From NCBI GenBank assembly GCA_964360255.1, contig CAYHVK010000003.1, positions 167,868 to 231,867 on the forward strand: a DNA stretch of 64,000 nucleotides, in the 5' to 3' direction. This document shows, in pieces, positions 15,651 to 25,218 of the stretch. The stretch comes from CAYHVK01 sp964360255. Lineage in GTDB: Bacteria > Bdellovibrionota > Bdellovibrionia > Bdellovibrionales > UBA1609. Position numbers and translations under genes: made by a program. The notes below the pieces were generated by a model that saw only the letters and a list, made by a program, of their open reading frames with translations, had not been told where the DNA came from and did no database searches. The stretch's first letter is position 1; every line of letters begins with the position of its first letter.

Positions 15651-16091
15651 ATGGAAAAACAAATGAATTCTATTGCCCAAAATAATAATGATTCAAATCA
15701 ATATTTCCGCTTTCAAGTCTTTCAAGGGAATAAAGACTTAAGCGGAAAGGTGAAAAAAACAAAAAGCGTTGGAATGGCCTACCTTAAAGCTGGACAAAAC
15801 ATTCTTAGTCTACGCCTTTGGACATTCTCATGGGAGCGATATTTTATTTTGCCTCACAGAACTGATTCATCAAAATACTTAGTAATGACAAGGGAGCCTA
15901 ATAGAAGTCCTAAAGCGAAGACTAAGTATTTTTGGAACATTGTCGGAAATGGAACGGTTGATTCCATTCAAGGTTTTATTACTCTTGATTTCGATCTTTT
16001 GAGTAAGCCTATTTATGTCAATATCCAGCCAGAGCCATCAGCTCACACTGCTGACCTACCTGAGCCTGAATCATTTGAAGAGGCTGCTTAA
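15651..16091 (+). CDS. Element protein of unknown function
   Basis: 146 residues, start ATG 15651 after AGAGAGG. Soluble, no signal peptide, rich in aromatic residues and beta-type segments (RLWTFSWERYFILP, YLVMTREPNR, YFWNIVGNG), with an acidic, Pro-rich tail (EPSAHTADLPEPESFEEAA). An acidic tail after a small beta domain is reminiscent of single-strand-binding proteins, but no motif proves this. It lies directly before the VirB2 gene, so it may belong to the transfer operon. Confidence 0.5.
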   Translation: MEKQMNSIAQNNNDSNQYFRFQVFQGNKDLSGKVKKTKSVGMAYLKAGQNILSLRLWTFSWERYFILPHRTDSSKYLVMTREPNRSPKAKTKYFWNIVGNGTVDSIQGFITLDFDLLSKPIYVNIQPEPSAHTADLPEPESFEEAA

Positions 16092-16144
16092 ATTTTTATC
16101 GATTATTTTTTTGAGTTTTTAATTTTTTTAAATGGAGTGAAAAC

Positions 16145-16438
16145 ATGAAATACGGAAAATATTTGATTATTTTTGGTTTAACGATTTTTTTAATGGCTTT
16201 GATACCGGATGCTGCACATGCAGCAAAAGATTTGGTGGGTGGTCTTACACAACTTAAGCTAAAGCTTACGAATGTAATACTGCCGCTTCTTTCGGTAATT
16301 GGAATTGCGATAGCTGCGATCTCATTTTTTACTGGAAATCCCAACGCGAAACAGCACATTGTGTACGCTGTCCTCGGTTGTATTTTTGGATTTGGGGCTC
16401 AGTCCATCGTAGACTTCATTTCTCAAACTGTTCGTTAG
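16145..16438 (+). CDS. VirB2-like pilin of the type IV secretion system
   Basis: 97 residues with a long signal peptide (cleavage after DAAHA), then a short mature pilin with two membrane helices (VILPLLSVIGIAIAAISFF and YAVLGCIFGFGAQSIVDF) separated by a small polar loop, which is the TrbC/VirB2 pattern. A GGAGTG ribosome site precedes the ATG. It starts the secretion operon and is followed within 7 bp by the VirB3 gene. The product would be the major pilus subunit. Confidence 0.85.
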   Translation: MKYGKYLIIFGLTIFLMALIPDAAHAAKDLVGGLTQLKLKLTNVILPLLSVIGIAIAAISFFTGNPNAKQHIVYAVLGCIFGFGAQSIVDFISQTVR

Positions 16439-16445
16439 GTGAATT

Positions 16446-16763
16446 ATGGATGATGAACTCCTAACGAGCCGAGTACCGAGAGCATTAGAAATGAAGTCAA
16501 AGTTATTCGGGTATGAGCTGTCCGATTTGCTTCTGATCTTCATAAATCTTGCGGTTACAAATTTTGTTTTCGGAGCAACGTCCTTTCGTTATCCGTTAGT
16601 ATGGGGGACAACGCTTTTTTGGGCGTTGTTCCTCTTCTTTGCGAAACGTGGTCGCCCCGATAACTATATTCAACATCTATTTGAGCATTATATTCGCCCA
16701 GCCTACTTCGCGGCTGGTCGTGGCGACAAAGTGTATCGCCGCTTTTTTAAAAGGAAAATATGA
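16446..16763 (+). CDS. VirB3-like inner-membrane protein
   Basis: 105 residues of the VirB3/TraL type: a short cytoplasmic N-terminus (SRVPRALEM), two close membrane helices (LLLIFINLAVTNFVF and WGTTLFWALFLFF), then a basic tail with aromatic residues. VirB3 works with VirB4 in pilus biogenesis. AGGTGA precedes the ATG, and its TGA overlaps the VirB4 start. Confidence 0.85.
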   Translation: MDDELLTSRVPRALEMKSKLFGYELSDLLLIFINLAVTNFVFGATSFRYPLVWGTTLFWALFLFFAKRGRPDNYIQHLFEHYIRPAYFAAGRGDKVYRRFFKRKI

Positions 16764-19282
16764 ATAAGAAAATAAAAGATGCAGCTTTGGCTGAAGAGCT
16801 GCCTTATTGGGATTTTGTCGAGGGGCCAAGGGCCCATGCGATTCTTTACGACGGCTCCCTTGTGGGTGGCCTTAAAGTGGGGCTTATTGACATTGAGTGT
16901 TTTGATGAGGCTAAAACTAATAATCTTACGATGGGGCTTCGCGCGGCTCTCAATTCTGTATCAGAGGGCACAAGTCTACAATTTGTTCTTGGAGTTAGGT
17001 CCGACTTCTCAGACATTATATCGACTCATGCTCAAGGTAAGAATGCCAATATTCATCCGCTCGTAAAAAGTATTGCTGACTACAGAGAGAAAAAACTAAA
17101 TCAGGCTATGATTGACGGTGAGCTCTATCGGCCGGAACTTTTTATTTATATCAAAGTTTCGGCAGTAGAGACAAAATCTGTCAGCTTTTTTAAAAAGAAA
17201 GAGATTTTCTCGAAAGCATCAGCCGAGGCCTATGAAGAGACCCTTGAGGTCTTAGGGCAAAACATTGAAATCCTTACTTCAAGTTTTGAGTCTCTGGGCC
17301 TTTCTTGTGTAGAACTAAAGCGGGATGAAATTTTAAGAAATATCTATAAGTTTTTAAATCCTAGAAGGTCTTTAGTCGAGCCTCCTCCAGCAGTTAAGAC
17401 TTTTAACGACGCCGATATTGAAAAAGACGTTTTAGAAGAAGTCGAATGGCTTGCGAATCAATCTCCAAGAGAACAGCTTATTTTTGGTGACCTAGTTTTG
17501 GGATTTGAGCAGTTCACACTTGATGGGTTTTACCACCGAGTTATTACTCTCAAAACTCTGCCTGAAGTTACTTACGCTGGAATGATGGCAAGTTTCTTAC
17601 GTTTACCATTTCACTATGATTTGGTGTTGTCACTTGATGTTCCTCTCCAGGCAAATGAAATGGCGAAACTTCAGCAGAAACGAAAAATGGCTCACTCGAT
17701 GGCAGCCACTTCAGGCGGTAAAGCCAGTGACCTTGAAAGTGAGACGAAACTTTCTTCAACGGAAGAATTGATTCGAGAGCTATTAAATACAGGGCAACGC
17801 ATTTATGCCGTCCAGATGAGTGTTATTTTAAAAGCACCTGCTACGCTCGAAGGCGCAAAAAGTTTGAACCGTAATGTACGCGAAGTGCTTGCTAGGTTTC
17901 GGGCCTTACAGGGAGCTGAAGGGCTTGAGGAGAGTGTTGGATCTTGGAAGGTTTTAAAAAGTAATCTTCCGGCAGCACCGCTATCTATGGAGCGGGCGCG
18001 AAAAATGAAAACTAATAATCTTGTGGATTTTCTACCGGTCTATGGCCCGCGTGAGGGAGACCGTGATCCGGTTGTGATTTTTAGAAATCGCTTGAATGGA
18101 CTTGTTAGCTATAACGGCTTTGACCCTGGACTGGGTAACTATAACATTCTTTGTACCGGATCCAGTGGTAGTGGAAAAAGCTTCTTAAACAATGCAATCC
18201 TTATGCAAGAGCTTGCGCGAGGATTGAGAGTTTTTATCATCGACATTGGTGGTTCTTATAGGAAGCTGACAGAGGCTCTTGGGGGTCAGTATTTAGAAGT
18301 TAATCTTTCTGATCAATACCGCATTAACCCCTTTGATTTGCCGAATCCGAAGGATGAGCCGAGTAATCAGAAAATCAAATCTTTACTAGCTTGCATTGAA
18401 AGTATGGTTAGCGAAGATGAAAAGGCAAAGTTACCAAAGCTTGACCGTGCCCTTTTAGAGAGGGCAATTATCGAACTTTATAAAAGTCGAAGATCTAAGG
18501 GTGAGGTGCCAACGCTCGGCGACCTCGCCCGCTATCTTTCGGGTTTTGAAGAGGACTCGATGAAAGCTATTTCTAAGATGCTTTATCTGTGGACCGGTGA
18601 GAGGCCCTATGGGCGGATGCTCGACGGTCAGGGTAGTTTAAGAACTGATGCCGATATTTGCACATTCGATCTGAAGGGGCTGTCAAACTACCCAGACCTT
18701 CAGAGTGTAATGCTCCTTATTCTAACAGATTTCATTTTGACTCAAATTTCAAATGAGAAAGAAAAAAAGTCTCGAATCATCGTCGACGAAGCATGGGAGC
18801 TACTAAAATCAAATGCTGCTGCAAACTTCATGGAGTTTTCCGTACGAGCTTTGCGAAAGATGGGAAGGGGAAGTGGGATCACGTTTATCACCCAAGGTGT
18901 TGAAGAAATCATAGCTAGTCCCATTGGATCGGCCATTTTGAACAACACGGCAACTAAGTTTGTCATGCTTCAGCGAGGCGATTCGCAAATTCTCTGTGAT
19001 ACTTTGAAGCTGAACAGACAAGAACTCGATCTCATTCAGTCTCTTGGGCAACGAAAGGGTGAATACTCCGAAGGGTTTATGATTGCAGGCGATCACCGCC
19101 AGGTCGTGAGAATTTATCCAAGTCCATTTGAATATTGGCTTTCGACCTCGGATGCCCAAGATAATGCTTATCTAGATGGGCTTCAAAAATCAGGCCTTGA
19201 TCTCGTAAGGGCTATTGAGGAAGCCGCAGAAGTTTATCCAAATGGCGTGGCTCAAGGGCGCGCAGAAGGTATGGCTGCATGA
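16760..19282 (+). CDS. virB4: VirB4/TraC-type conjugative ATPase
   Basis: 840 residues with the two-part VirB4 layout: an N-terminal CagE-like domain to about residue 430, and a C-terminal RecA-like ATPase with Walker A GSSGSGKS near residue 467 and Walker B RIIVDEAWELL near 673. The sequence continues through the arginine-bearing 'MGRGSGITFITQG' motif typical of VirB4/TraC. It is a hexameric ATPase at the inner membrane that powers pilus assembly and substrate transfer. The gene overlaps its neighbours on both sides (ATGA-type), as expected in a tight operon. With no VirB11 visible it is the only assembly ATPase of this system. Confidence 0.95.
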   Translation: MNKKIKDAALAEELPYWDFVEGPRAHAILYDGSLVGGLKVGLIDIECFDEAKTNNLTMGLRAALNSVSEGTSLQFVLGVRSDFSDIISTHAQGKNANIHPLVKSIADYREKKLNQAMIDGELYRPELFIYIKVSAVETKSVSFFKKKEIFSKASAEAYEETLEVLGQNIEILTSSFESLGLSCVELKRDEILRNIYKFLNPRRSLVEPPPAVKTFNDADIEKDVLEEVEWLANQSPREQLIFGDLVLGFEQFTLDGFYHRVITLKTLPEVTYAGMMASFLRLPFHYDLVLSLDVPLQANEMAKLQQKRKMAHSMAATSGGKASDLESETKLSSTEELIRELLNTGQRIYAVQMSVILKAPATLEGAKSLNRNVREVLARFRALQGAEGLEESVGSWKVLKSNLPAAPLSMERARKMKTNNLVDFLPVYGPREGDRDPVVIFRNRLNGLVSYNGFDPGLGNYNILCTGSSGSGKSFLNNAILMQELARGLRVFIIDIGGSYRKLTEALGGQYLEVNLSDQYRINPFDLPNPKDEPSNQKIKSLLACIESMVSEDEKAKLPKLDRALLERAIIELYKSRRSKGEVPTLGDLARYLSGFEEDSMKAISKMLYLWTGERPYGRMLDGQGSLRTDADICTFDLKGLSNYPDLQSVMLLILTDFILTQISNEKEKKSRIIVDEAWELLKSNAAANFMEFSVRALRKMGRGSGITFITQGVEEIIASPIGSAILNNTATKFVMLQRGDSQILCDTLKLNRQELDLIQSLGQRKGEYSEGFMIAGDHRQVVRIYPSPFEYWLSTSDAQDNAYLDGLQKSGLDLVRAIEEAAEVYPNGVAQGRAEGMAA

Positions 19283-19983
19283 AAAGAATAAAAAAAATGG
19301 TTCTCTTCGGGTGCTTATGTCTTTTTGTGGGCTTTCCTAAGCCTGCCAAAGCAGATTTATTCGGTGGCGATGTTGTAGTGTTGACGCAGATTCTTGCTAA
19401 TGCCATTCAACAACTCGTACAGCTTCGTGAAATACTCTCAACTGGTAGTGATACGTTAAGCCTTCTTCAAGAGGTGAATCGGGGTCTCAAGAATGGCTTA
19501 ACAGTCTTGCAGATGATTAATCCGCGATTTAATCCTGGAATATACGGAAGTCTTGAAACAGCAGATCAGGTTTTGCGTATTATTGATGATCTTTACGGGA
19601 AGGTTCCCGTAACAGCTGAACTTCGTTTACAGCAAGCACAAGACTTGTCGGCGTCTGAGAGTATTTCAATGAATGGGACACTTTTTCAATTTGCAGATCA
19701 AGCTGATGAAGAGAGCAAAAGAATATTTGCGCTTTCTCAAGATGTAAACCCACAAGGCGCGGCAAAGCTAACAGCTCAAAGTTTGGCCGTTTTGATTGGA
19801 GTCACAACTCAGGTTTTGAGAACTAACTCCATGATGCTTAAATCAATGGGTGAAAACATGGCCCTACAGAATCGTAAAGAAAAATTGCAATCCTCGCAGT
19901 TCCGAACGCAATACGATGGCCTTTCGCAGGGTTTTGGTGGTCTTCCAAAAGAGACCAAGCTCGGAAGCCTGAAAGGAGATTAG
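19279..19983 (+). CDS. VirB5/TrbJ-like periplasmic protein
   Basis: 234 residues with a signal peptide (ending PAKAD), then a helical mature protein. It begins with the family-like 'DVVVLTQILANAIQQLVQLREIL' pattern (quoted in part: QILANAIQQLVQLREIL), as in TrbJ/VirB5 minor pilus proteins. The position between VirB4 and VirB6 fits. Its ATG overlaps the VirB4 stop codon. It probably acts at the pilus tip or in pilus assembly. Confidence 0.75.
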   Translation: MKRIKKMVLFGCLCLFVGFPKPAKADLFGGDVVVLTQILANAIQQLVQLREILSTGSDTLSLLQEVNRGLKNGLTVLQMINPRFNPGIYGSLETADQVLRIIDDLYGKVPVTAELRLQQAQDLSASESISMNGTLFQFADQADEESKRIFALSQDVNPQGAAKLTAQSLAVLIGVTTQVLRTNSMMLKSMGENMALQNRKEKLQSSQFRTQYDGLSQGFGGLPKETKLGSLKGD

Positions 19984-19986
19984 CCT

Positions 19987-20877
19987 ATGCCTGATTTTAA
20001 CCTAATAGGCTCTCTCATGCGGGATCTTCATCAAGAGTTTGTGCGAATGTACTATTTAATGCTGCCAGCATTTTTTGCGCTTTCTATTGCAGTGACATGG
20101 GTGCGCTCGCCCCAAGGGAGTCCTGATTTTATCGACGTTTTAAAACGTACAATCATTTCAACGCTTCTTCTGGCAGCCTTCCCAGAAATTACTCAGGCGA
20201 TTATATTTATTGCTGACGGTATAGCTGAAAAAATAGATCCGATGAATAACATCGACGCGGTGATTCGGATGGCAGAGGAAAAAAGTCAAAGTTATCCAGA
20301 TTCAAACTCAAGCATTTTACTTGGATTTAATGATCTTCTGATGGCGACTCTATCTTTCTTGAGCTTCTTAATTTTATACATTGCTCGCTACTTGATGATC
20401 GCTATGTATCACTTCTTCTGGATGTTTTATATGGTATCTGCGCCGCTGCTTTTGCTGTTTAATCTTTTTCCATCCACCAGCAATATTGCGTCCAATCTTT
20501 TTCGCGGACTGATTGAGGTCGCCTGTTGGAAGATTGTATGGGCAATACTAGGGGCTATGCTCGTATCATTATCTTTTGCCGACATTTATATGACTGAAGG
20601 TGGTTATGTAACACTTGTCGTGATGAATTTCGTTATAGCTATTGCAATGTTGGCAACACCGATTTTTGTAAAATCTCTTGCGGGTCAAGGGGCGCAGGCC
20701 ATGGCATCGGGAATTGGGCAGTCAGCCGTGGCTGCTATTGCGGCGGTTCCAACGAAAGGGATGTCAATAGCGACGAAAGGAAAATCTTTTTATTCAGGAG
20801 CAAGTGGTTACGCTCGCTCGAAGATTGAGAATTATCAAGCTGAGAAGAAGCGCAAGCAGGATATGTACCGCTACTAA
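19987..20877 (+). CDS. VirB6/TrbL-like polytopic inner-membrane protein
   Basis: 296 residues with about five membrane helices (LMLPAFFALSIAVTWV, TIISTLLLAAFPEI, LSFLSFLILYIARYLMIAMY, then two more near residues 185 and 225) and a soluble basic C-terminal tail containing an Ala/Gly-rich segment, the VirB6/TrbL layout. An AGGAG site precedes the ATG. VirB6 proteins form part of the inner-membrane channel for DNA. Confidence 0.8.
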   Translation: MPDFNLIGSLMRDLHQEFVRMYYLMLPAFFALSIAVTWVRSPQGSPDFIDVLKRTIISTLLLAAFPEITQAIIFIADGIAEKIDPMNNIDAVIRMAEEKSQSYPDSNSSILLGFNDLLMATLSFLSFLILYIARYLMIAMYHFFWMFYMVSAPLLLLFNLFPSTSNIASNLFRGLIEVACWKIVWAILGAMLVSLSFADIYMTEGGYVTLVVMNFVIAIAMLATPIFVKSLAGQGAQAMASGIGQSAVAAIAAVPTKGMSIATKGKSFYSGASGYARSKIENYQAEKKRKQDMYRY

Positions 20878-20888
20878 AAAAGGAACTT

Positions 20889-21473
20889 ATGAACGAATCT
20901 ATAAAACTAAAATTTAGAAAACTACCGAAGGCTCTTGCTGAGCTTTCGCACTCTAACCAATTCTTGAAAATGTCGGCATTTTCATCTTATTTGATATGTG
21001 GACTTTTAACAGTATTACTTTTTTATCAAGCATTGCGGCCCGTAGAAGTCTTAACATTAGCACCAGATGGATCTGTCTATCAGGAAACTCCGAAGCCAGA
21101 TGCGAAATTGGAAGTTGAACGGGCTGTTCGAGAATATTTGAAATACAGATATAATTGGTCTCCTAAAACCGTTAAGAGTCAGGTTGATCAAGCTAGAAAT
21201 TTTATTCTGTCTTCAACCCAAAGTGCTTTTAATAGCTCGATGAAAGATGTCGTAAGGTTTTCAGCTGAAAAAAATGTTTCTCAGAGAGTCTATCCGGTCA
21301 ATGTAAGTGTTGATCTAAAAAAGAGTATAGTTACTCTTCTCGGAGACCGTATCACTGGGATTCAAGAAATGAAAGCAGCAGGAGATTTGCGTTTAGAGCT
21401 GAGTTTTGAGTCGGGACCGCGAACAGAGATCAACCCATGGGGCGTTTACATCTCTAAAGAGCGAGAGCAATAA
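20889..21473 (+). CDS. VirB8/TraE-like inner-membrane protein
   Basis: 194 residues: a cytoplasmic N-terminus, one membrane helix (FSSYLICGLLTVLLFYQAL), then a periplasmic domain of about 140 residues that fits the TraE/VirB8 fold (ending with beta strands through SVDLKKSIVTLLGDRIT and LRLELSFESGP). Gene order between VirB6 and VirB9 agrees. VirB8 nucleates the inner-membrane complex. Confidence 0.8.
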   Translation: MNESIKLKFRKLPKALAELSHSNQFLKMSAFSSYLICGLLTVLLFYQALRPVEVLTLAPDGSVYQETPKPDAKLEVERAVREYLKYRYNWSPKTVKSQVDQARNFILSSTQSAFNSSMKDVVRFSAEKNVSQRVYPVNVSVDLKKSIVTLLGDRITGIQEMKAAGDLRLELSFESGPRTEINPWGVYISKEREQ

Positions 21474-21530
21474 CAGATAATTTAAAATCCATATTGAGAT
21501 AATAAAACCCTCTACACTAATGGAGGATTA

Positions 21531-22235
21531 ATGAATTCCATGCTTTGGATTCTGTTTCTTATCATTCCTAGTTTTGCATCAGGAAAAGTCAGAACTGTTC
21601 AAGTAAAAAAAGATCAAATTGTAATAGTAAAAACGGCAACTGGAATCGCAACGATTATCCAGGTGCCGGATCGCCCTAATAGTATTGTTGTGGGTAATCA
21701 AAGTGCATTTAAAGTTGAATATCTTGATCAAGCTATCACGATTAAACCGTTACATGCTGGTGCAAGAAGCAATCTGTATATTTATACCGATTATACAAGA
21801 TTTAATGTGCAGCTTGTGACAAATGTCGAAGATGCGGCTGATTATGTTGTTTATCTTGAAAATCCTAAAACGAAAATTAAAACACCGCAATTAAGATGGT
21901 TTAATTTTAAAAATCATTTGAAAAATGAATCTTTAATTCTTGAAACCAAACGACTTGCAAAAACCCGTGATGGAGTTCTTTTGATTGAATTTGAAGTTCG
22001 ATCAAATGCTAAGGAAAAGTTTCGACCTGAATGGCTTTGGCTGACGCAAAAAGGAATGACTCGGCCTATTCATAGTCTTGCGCTCTCCAGTCAAGACTTG
22101 AAAATAGGCCATTCGATTAAAGGAGTCATGCAAGTTCTACGAAGCGATATCTCGTTAGTAGATACTCTACGAATAGAACTGAGAAGAAAGAAGGCGTCTT
22201 ATCTTACGCTTCCGAAGGATACAGCATGGAAATAA
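21531..22235 (+). CDS. VirB9/TraK-like periplasmic channel protein
   Basis: 234 residues with a signal peptide (ending PSFASG) and an all-beta mature protein with the TraK/VirB9 pattern: an N-terminal strand-rich domain (VRTVQVKKDQIVIVKT, then IYTDYTRFNVQLVT) and a second beta domain. A GGAGG site precedes the ATG. VirB9 forms the outer-membrane core with VirB10 and usually a small lipoprotein. It overlaps the VirB10 start. Confidence 0.8.
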   Translation: MNSMLWILFLIIPSFASGKVRTVQVKKDQIVIVKTATGIATIIQVPDRPNSIVVGNQSAFKVEYLDQAITIKPLHAGARSNLYIYTDYTRFNVQLVTNVEDAADYVVYLENPKTKIKTPQLRWFNFKNHLKNESLILETKRLAKTRDGVLLIEFEVRSNAKEKFRPEWLWLTQKGMTRPIHSLALSSQDLKIGHSIKGVMQVLRSDISLVDTLRIELRRKKASYLTLPKDTAWK

Positions 22236-23194
22236 CAATGACCTCTTCTATTAAAGAGAAACTAAAAAATCTGGCGTTTAAAGAAAAATCTTATTTTTTA
22301 AACCGGCGCGAGATCAACTGGGGAGCATTAGTTAAATGTGGAGCTTTCGCACTTTGCTTAAGCCTTGTAGGAATTTTATTGATTCCTGCACCTCAAGAGC
22401 CGGTCGGTGATTTTCACGAAAAGTCGGATTTTTCTGAAAATAATCGGGAGATAGAAGTAAGCCCTACGCATGAGACAGCAAATTACTTTGAGAGTGGCTT
22501 TTCAAGATCAGTTCCCTCATCGCTTAACCATCTTTATGCACCCACGTATGGTGGAGCTAGTGGGACAGTGGGAGATGAGCAAAATAGCTCGATGATTTTG
22601 GCTCGGGACGGCCTTGATTCAAAAACGCAGATCCCACCTGGTAGCAAACTCTCGATTAGGCTCTATGAGAAGACCATTGTAGCTGGACAAGGAATGCCGG
22701 TTATAGGAGTTGTGACTCACGATTACGTCCATGAAGGTATAGTTGCAATTCCGCAAAGTTCAAAACTGTTTGGGGATATTTCGTTTGATGAGGGGGGAGA
22801 GCGGGCCAAGATTGAATGGAGGTCGGTGCAGCTCCCTGATGGGCGTGAGCGATCACTTTCAGCGATTGGAGTTGGAGTGGATGGGCAACCAGGAGTTTCT
22901 GGGCGAGTTCATTCGGATGCATTAAAGAATGCTGTTGGTCAGACTTTAACGCGTTTTATTGGTGCGTATGCTGAGGGTTCCATGCAGCGTGGGGCATTGG
23001 GTGGAAGCCCAGGCGGCAGAGATAACGGCTTGAAAAATGCTATTGCGGAGACTGCCAGAGATGGGGCTGAAACTTGGGCCAATGATCTGAAAAAAGAAAA
23101 GAGATGGATAGAGATTTCAAATGGCACTGAGTTTTACGCTATTTTGACCGCAAATTTTGCATTTCGTGATCCAGGAGCAACTTATGACCGATAA
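22226..23194 (+). CDS. VirB10/TraB-like envelope-spanning channel protein
   Basis: 322 residues: a cytoplasmic N-terminus, one membrane helix (LVKCGAFALCLSLVGILLI), a linker, then the TrbI/VirB10 C-terminal beta-barrel domain. Family features include IPPGSKLSIRLYEKTIVAGQ, the strand VTHDYVHEGIVAIPQ, the Gly-rich antenna region (QRGALGGSPGGRDNG) and the final EISNGTEFYAILT. The first ATG (22226) is preferred over the one four codons later because GAAGGA lies seven bases before it. The linker is short and not Pro-rich, unlike many VirB10 proteins. Confidence 0.88.
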   Translation: MEITMTSSIKEKLKNLAFKEKSYFLNRREINWGALVKCGAFALCLSLVGILLIPAPQEPVGDFHEKSDFSENNREIEVSPTHETANYFESGFSRSVPSSLNHLYAPTYGGASGTVGDEQNSSMILARDGLDSKTQIPPGSKLSIRLYEKTIVAGQGMPVIGVVTHDYVHEGIVAIPQSSKLFGDISFDEGGERAKIEWRSVQLPDGRERSLSAIGVGVDGQPGVSGRVHSDALKNAVGQTLTRFIGAYAEGSMQRGALGGSPGGRDNGLKNAIAETARDGAETWANDLKKEKRWIEISNGTEFYAILTANFAFRDPGATYDR

Positions 23195-24782
23195 AAAAGA
23201 TGATTCGCAATCGCTTTTATTTGGATCGGCTCTCTTTCTTGGATTTATTATTATCAGTCGTGTTTATGACTTTTTAAATGTCTGGGTAAGGCAGCCTGCA
23301 AATCAAATTCCGCTTGTTATGATAAGCGCAATTTTATTCACGGCATTTTTTTATTGGGTAATGGAAAAACGTAAATTCAATTTTAAAAAGAGGGCACAAG
23401 AGAAATCTGTTATTCAAAAAACGAGCGATTCAGTTTTTTGCGGTTTGACTGATAAAAAAGAAGAAGTGCATATAAAAACACGTCAACGTGCAATGCATAC
23501 GCAAGTTATCGGTACGACCAATGCCGGTAAAACTGAAAGTGTTATTCTTCCTTGGGCTATTCAAGATATTGAGCAAGGCCGAGGTTTGATTCTTATTGAC
23601 GGTAAATCAGACCGAAGCCTTCTTAATAAAATATGGGCTTATGCGGTGAAAAATAAACGACAAGACGACTTTCGTTTGTTTTCACTTAGCAGCCTTGAGG
23701 AGTCGCACCAGTTTAACCCTCTTTTGGGTGGAAGTCCCGAAGAGGTTTCAGAGCGTGTTTTTAATGCTTTTGAATTTGATAATGAGTATTACCGAAGCGT
23801 TCAGTTTGAAATATTCTCACAAGTAATGAGAATATTTGCGGGGGCGAAAGAAGTACCTACATTTCTTAAAATCTTTGAGGCTATTTCGGAGCCAATCAAA
23901 CTAAAAGCGTTGGCTGAAAAAAGTGGAGATAAAGGGCTTAAAAATTGGGCTAAGCACTATGCAGGGCTTCCTGCGGCTGAAGTCGCGCAAAGAACAAGTG
24001 GGCTTACGGCCGCCCTCAGTCACTTTGCGTTTGGTAAGACGGCTACTTTATTTAATACAGAAAAGCCAAACATTGATTTGGAGTCTGCATTAAAAGAAAA
24101 CCAGATTGTATATTTTCAGCTTCCTGTTCTTTTGTCTCCATTTCTGGGGAAAGCGGCAGGTAAAATGATTTTACAATGTCTGCAAAGTGCCGTGGCAAAT
24201 CGCCATCGTGGGGAGGAGAGAAACCATCGGTTCTATTCGGTCTTTCTGGATGATTTCTCAGAGTACCTTTACCCAGGGTTTGTTTCGATCTTGAATAAAT
24301 CAAGAAGCGCAAATGTCGGAGTTGTATTTGCTCATCAAGCTTTGGGTGATATTCAGACCCTTGGAGATGCGATTGCCAATTCCATTTTGACGAATGCGAA
24401 CTTAAAAGTATTTATGCGCGGTAATGATCCTGATTCTGCTGAGTATTTCTCTAAGGTCATTGGTACAGTTAAAAGCATTAAATACACCTCAAGAACAAAG
24501 CGCAGCATATTGAGCCAAGAAGATACGGGGGATGCCTCGGCCCGCGAAGTGGATGAGTTTATTGTCCACCCAAACCGATTTAAAAACGAACTGGGTATTG
24601 GTGAAGCTGTTATGGTCATTCCTCACGAAGCCGGAAGTCGAACGCTTAATATTAAATTCAAAAAATTTGATGATCTTCCACCTGAACCATTTACAGCCGT
24701 CGAAAAGACGGTATCAAAAGGACTTGCCGATTTACCTGAGACTGAAACGCCTAAATTTCACGGAGGTAAAAATGCAGCTTAA
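23184..24782 (+). CDS. VirD4/TraD-type coupling protein
   Basis: The start is ATG 23184, after AGGAG and overlapping the VirB10 stop. Two N-terminal membrane helices (LLFGSALFLGFIIIS, IPLVMISAILFTAFFYWV) are followed by a cytoplasmic ATPase with Walker A GTTNAGKT near residue 110, LILIDGKSD near 136, and the FLDDFSEYL motif near 352 that corresponds to the LDEF Walker B of VirD4. It brings the DNA-nuclease complex to the secretion channel. The C-terminal 60 residues are poorly conserved and may select the substrate. Confidence 0.9.
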   Translation: MTDKKDDSQSLLFGSALFLGFIIISRVYDFLNVWVRQPANQIPLVMISAILFTAFFYWVMEKRKFNFKKRAQEKSVIQKTSDSVFCGLTDKKEEVHIKTRQRAMHTQVIGTTNAGKTESVILPWAIQDIEQGRGLILIDGKSDRSLLNKIWAYAVKNKRQDDFRLFSLSSLEESHQFNPLLGGSPEEVSERVFNAFEFDNEYYRSVQFEIFSQVMRIFAGAKEVPTFLKIFEAISEPIKLKALAEKSGDKGLKNWAKHYAGLPAAEVAQRTSGLTAALSHFAFGKTATLFNTEKPNIDLESALKENQIVYFQLPVLLSPFLGKAAGKMILQCLQSAVANRHRGEERNHRFYSVFLDDFSEYLYPGFVSILNKSRSANVGVVFAHQALGDIQTLGDAIANSILTNANLKVFMRGNDPDSAEYFSKVIGTVKSIKYTSRTKRSILSQEDTGDASAREVDEFIVHPNRFKNELGIGEAVMVIPHEAGSRTLNIKFKKFDDLPPEPFTAVEKTVSKGLADLPETETPKFHGGKNAA

Positions 24783-25218
24783 AGAAAACATGAATTTACT
24801 ATGTATGGGTCTATATTTAATTACGCTCTTCTTTGCGAGTGGTTGTGCCACTCAAAACAAGACCGCAGCACTTGGTGGTCTCATCGGTGCGACCGGTGGA
24901 GCCGCCTTGGGCGGGATCGTAAATCCAGGGAAGAGTGGAGAGTATCGAACTCGAAATGTTGTAGTCGGAGCCACTATTGGTGGGATGACAGGACTTGTTG
25001 CGGGTTCTGCTCTTCATGATGAAATTAAAACGCGTGAGTCTAACGCTTATGCCAAAGGGCGTGCTTCAGCACCTCGCTTTGGAGCTGGAGGGATGCCGTC
25101 CTTGCAAGAGGCTAAAGTTGAGTCTCGTTGGATCGAGGGACGTGTTGTAGGTAATCGCTATATTGAAGGACACTTTGAGCATGTTATTATCGAGCAGACA
25201 AAATGGGACGCTGATTGA
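24772..25218 (+). CDS. Glycine-zipper lipoprotein of the conjugation operon
   Basis: The start is ATG 24772 after GGAGG, overlapping the coupling-protein stop. The signal peptide ends in the lipobox ASGC, followed by a glycine-zipper pair of hydrophobic helices (AALGGLIGATGGAALGGI and a second around ATIGGMTGLVAGSAL), as in the 17-kDa antigen/2TM glycine-zipper lipoproteins. The C-terminal 50 residues form a small strand-rich domain with the ending IIEQTKWDAD. In this operon it may do the job of VirB7, the lipoprotein of the outer-membrane core, but VirB7 is normally near VirB8-B9, so this is inference. Confidence 0.7.
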   Translation: MQLKENMNLLCMGLYLITLFFASGCATQNKTAALGGLIGATGGAALGGIVNPGKSGEYRTRNVVVGATIGGMTGLVAGSALHDEIKTRESNAYAKGRASAPRFGAGGMPSLQEAKVESRWIEGRVVGNRYIEGHFEHVIIEQTKWDAD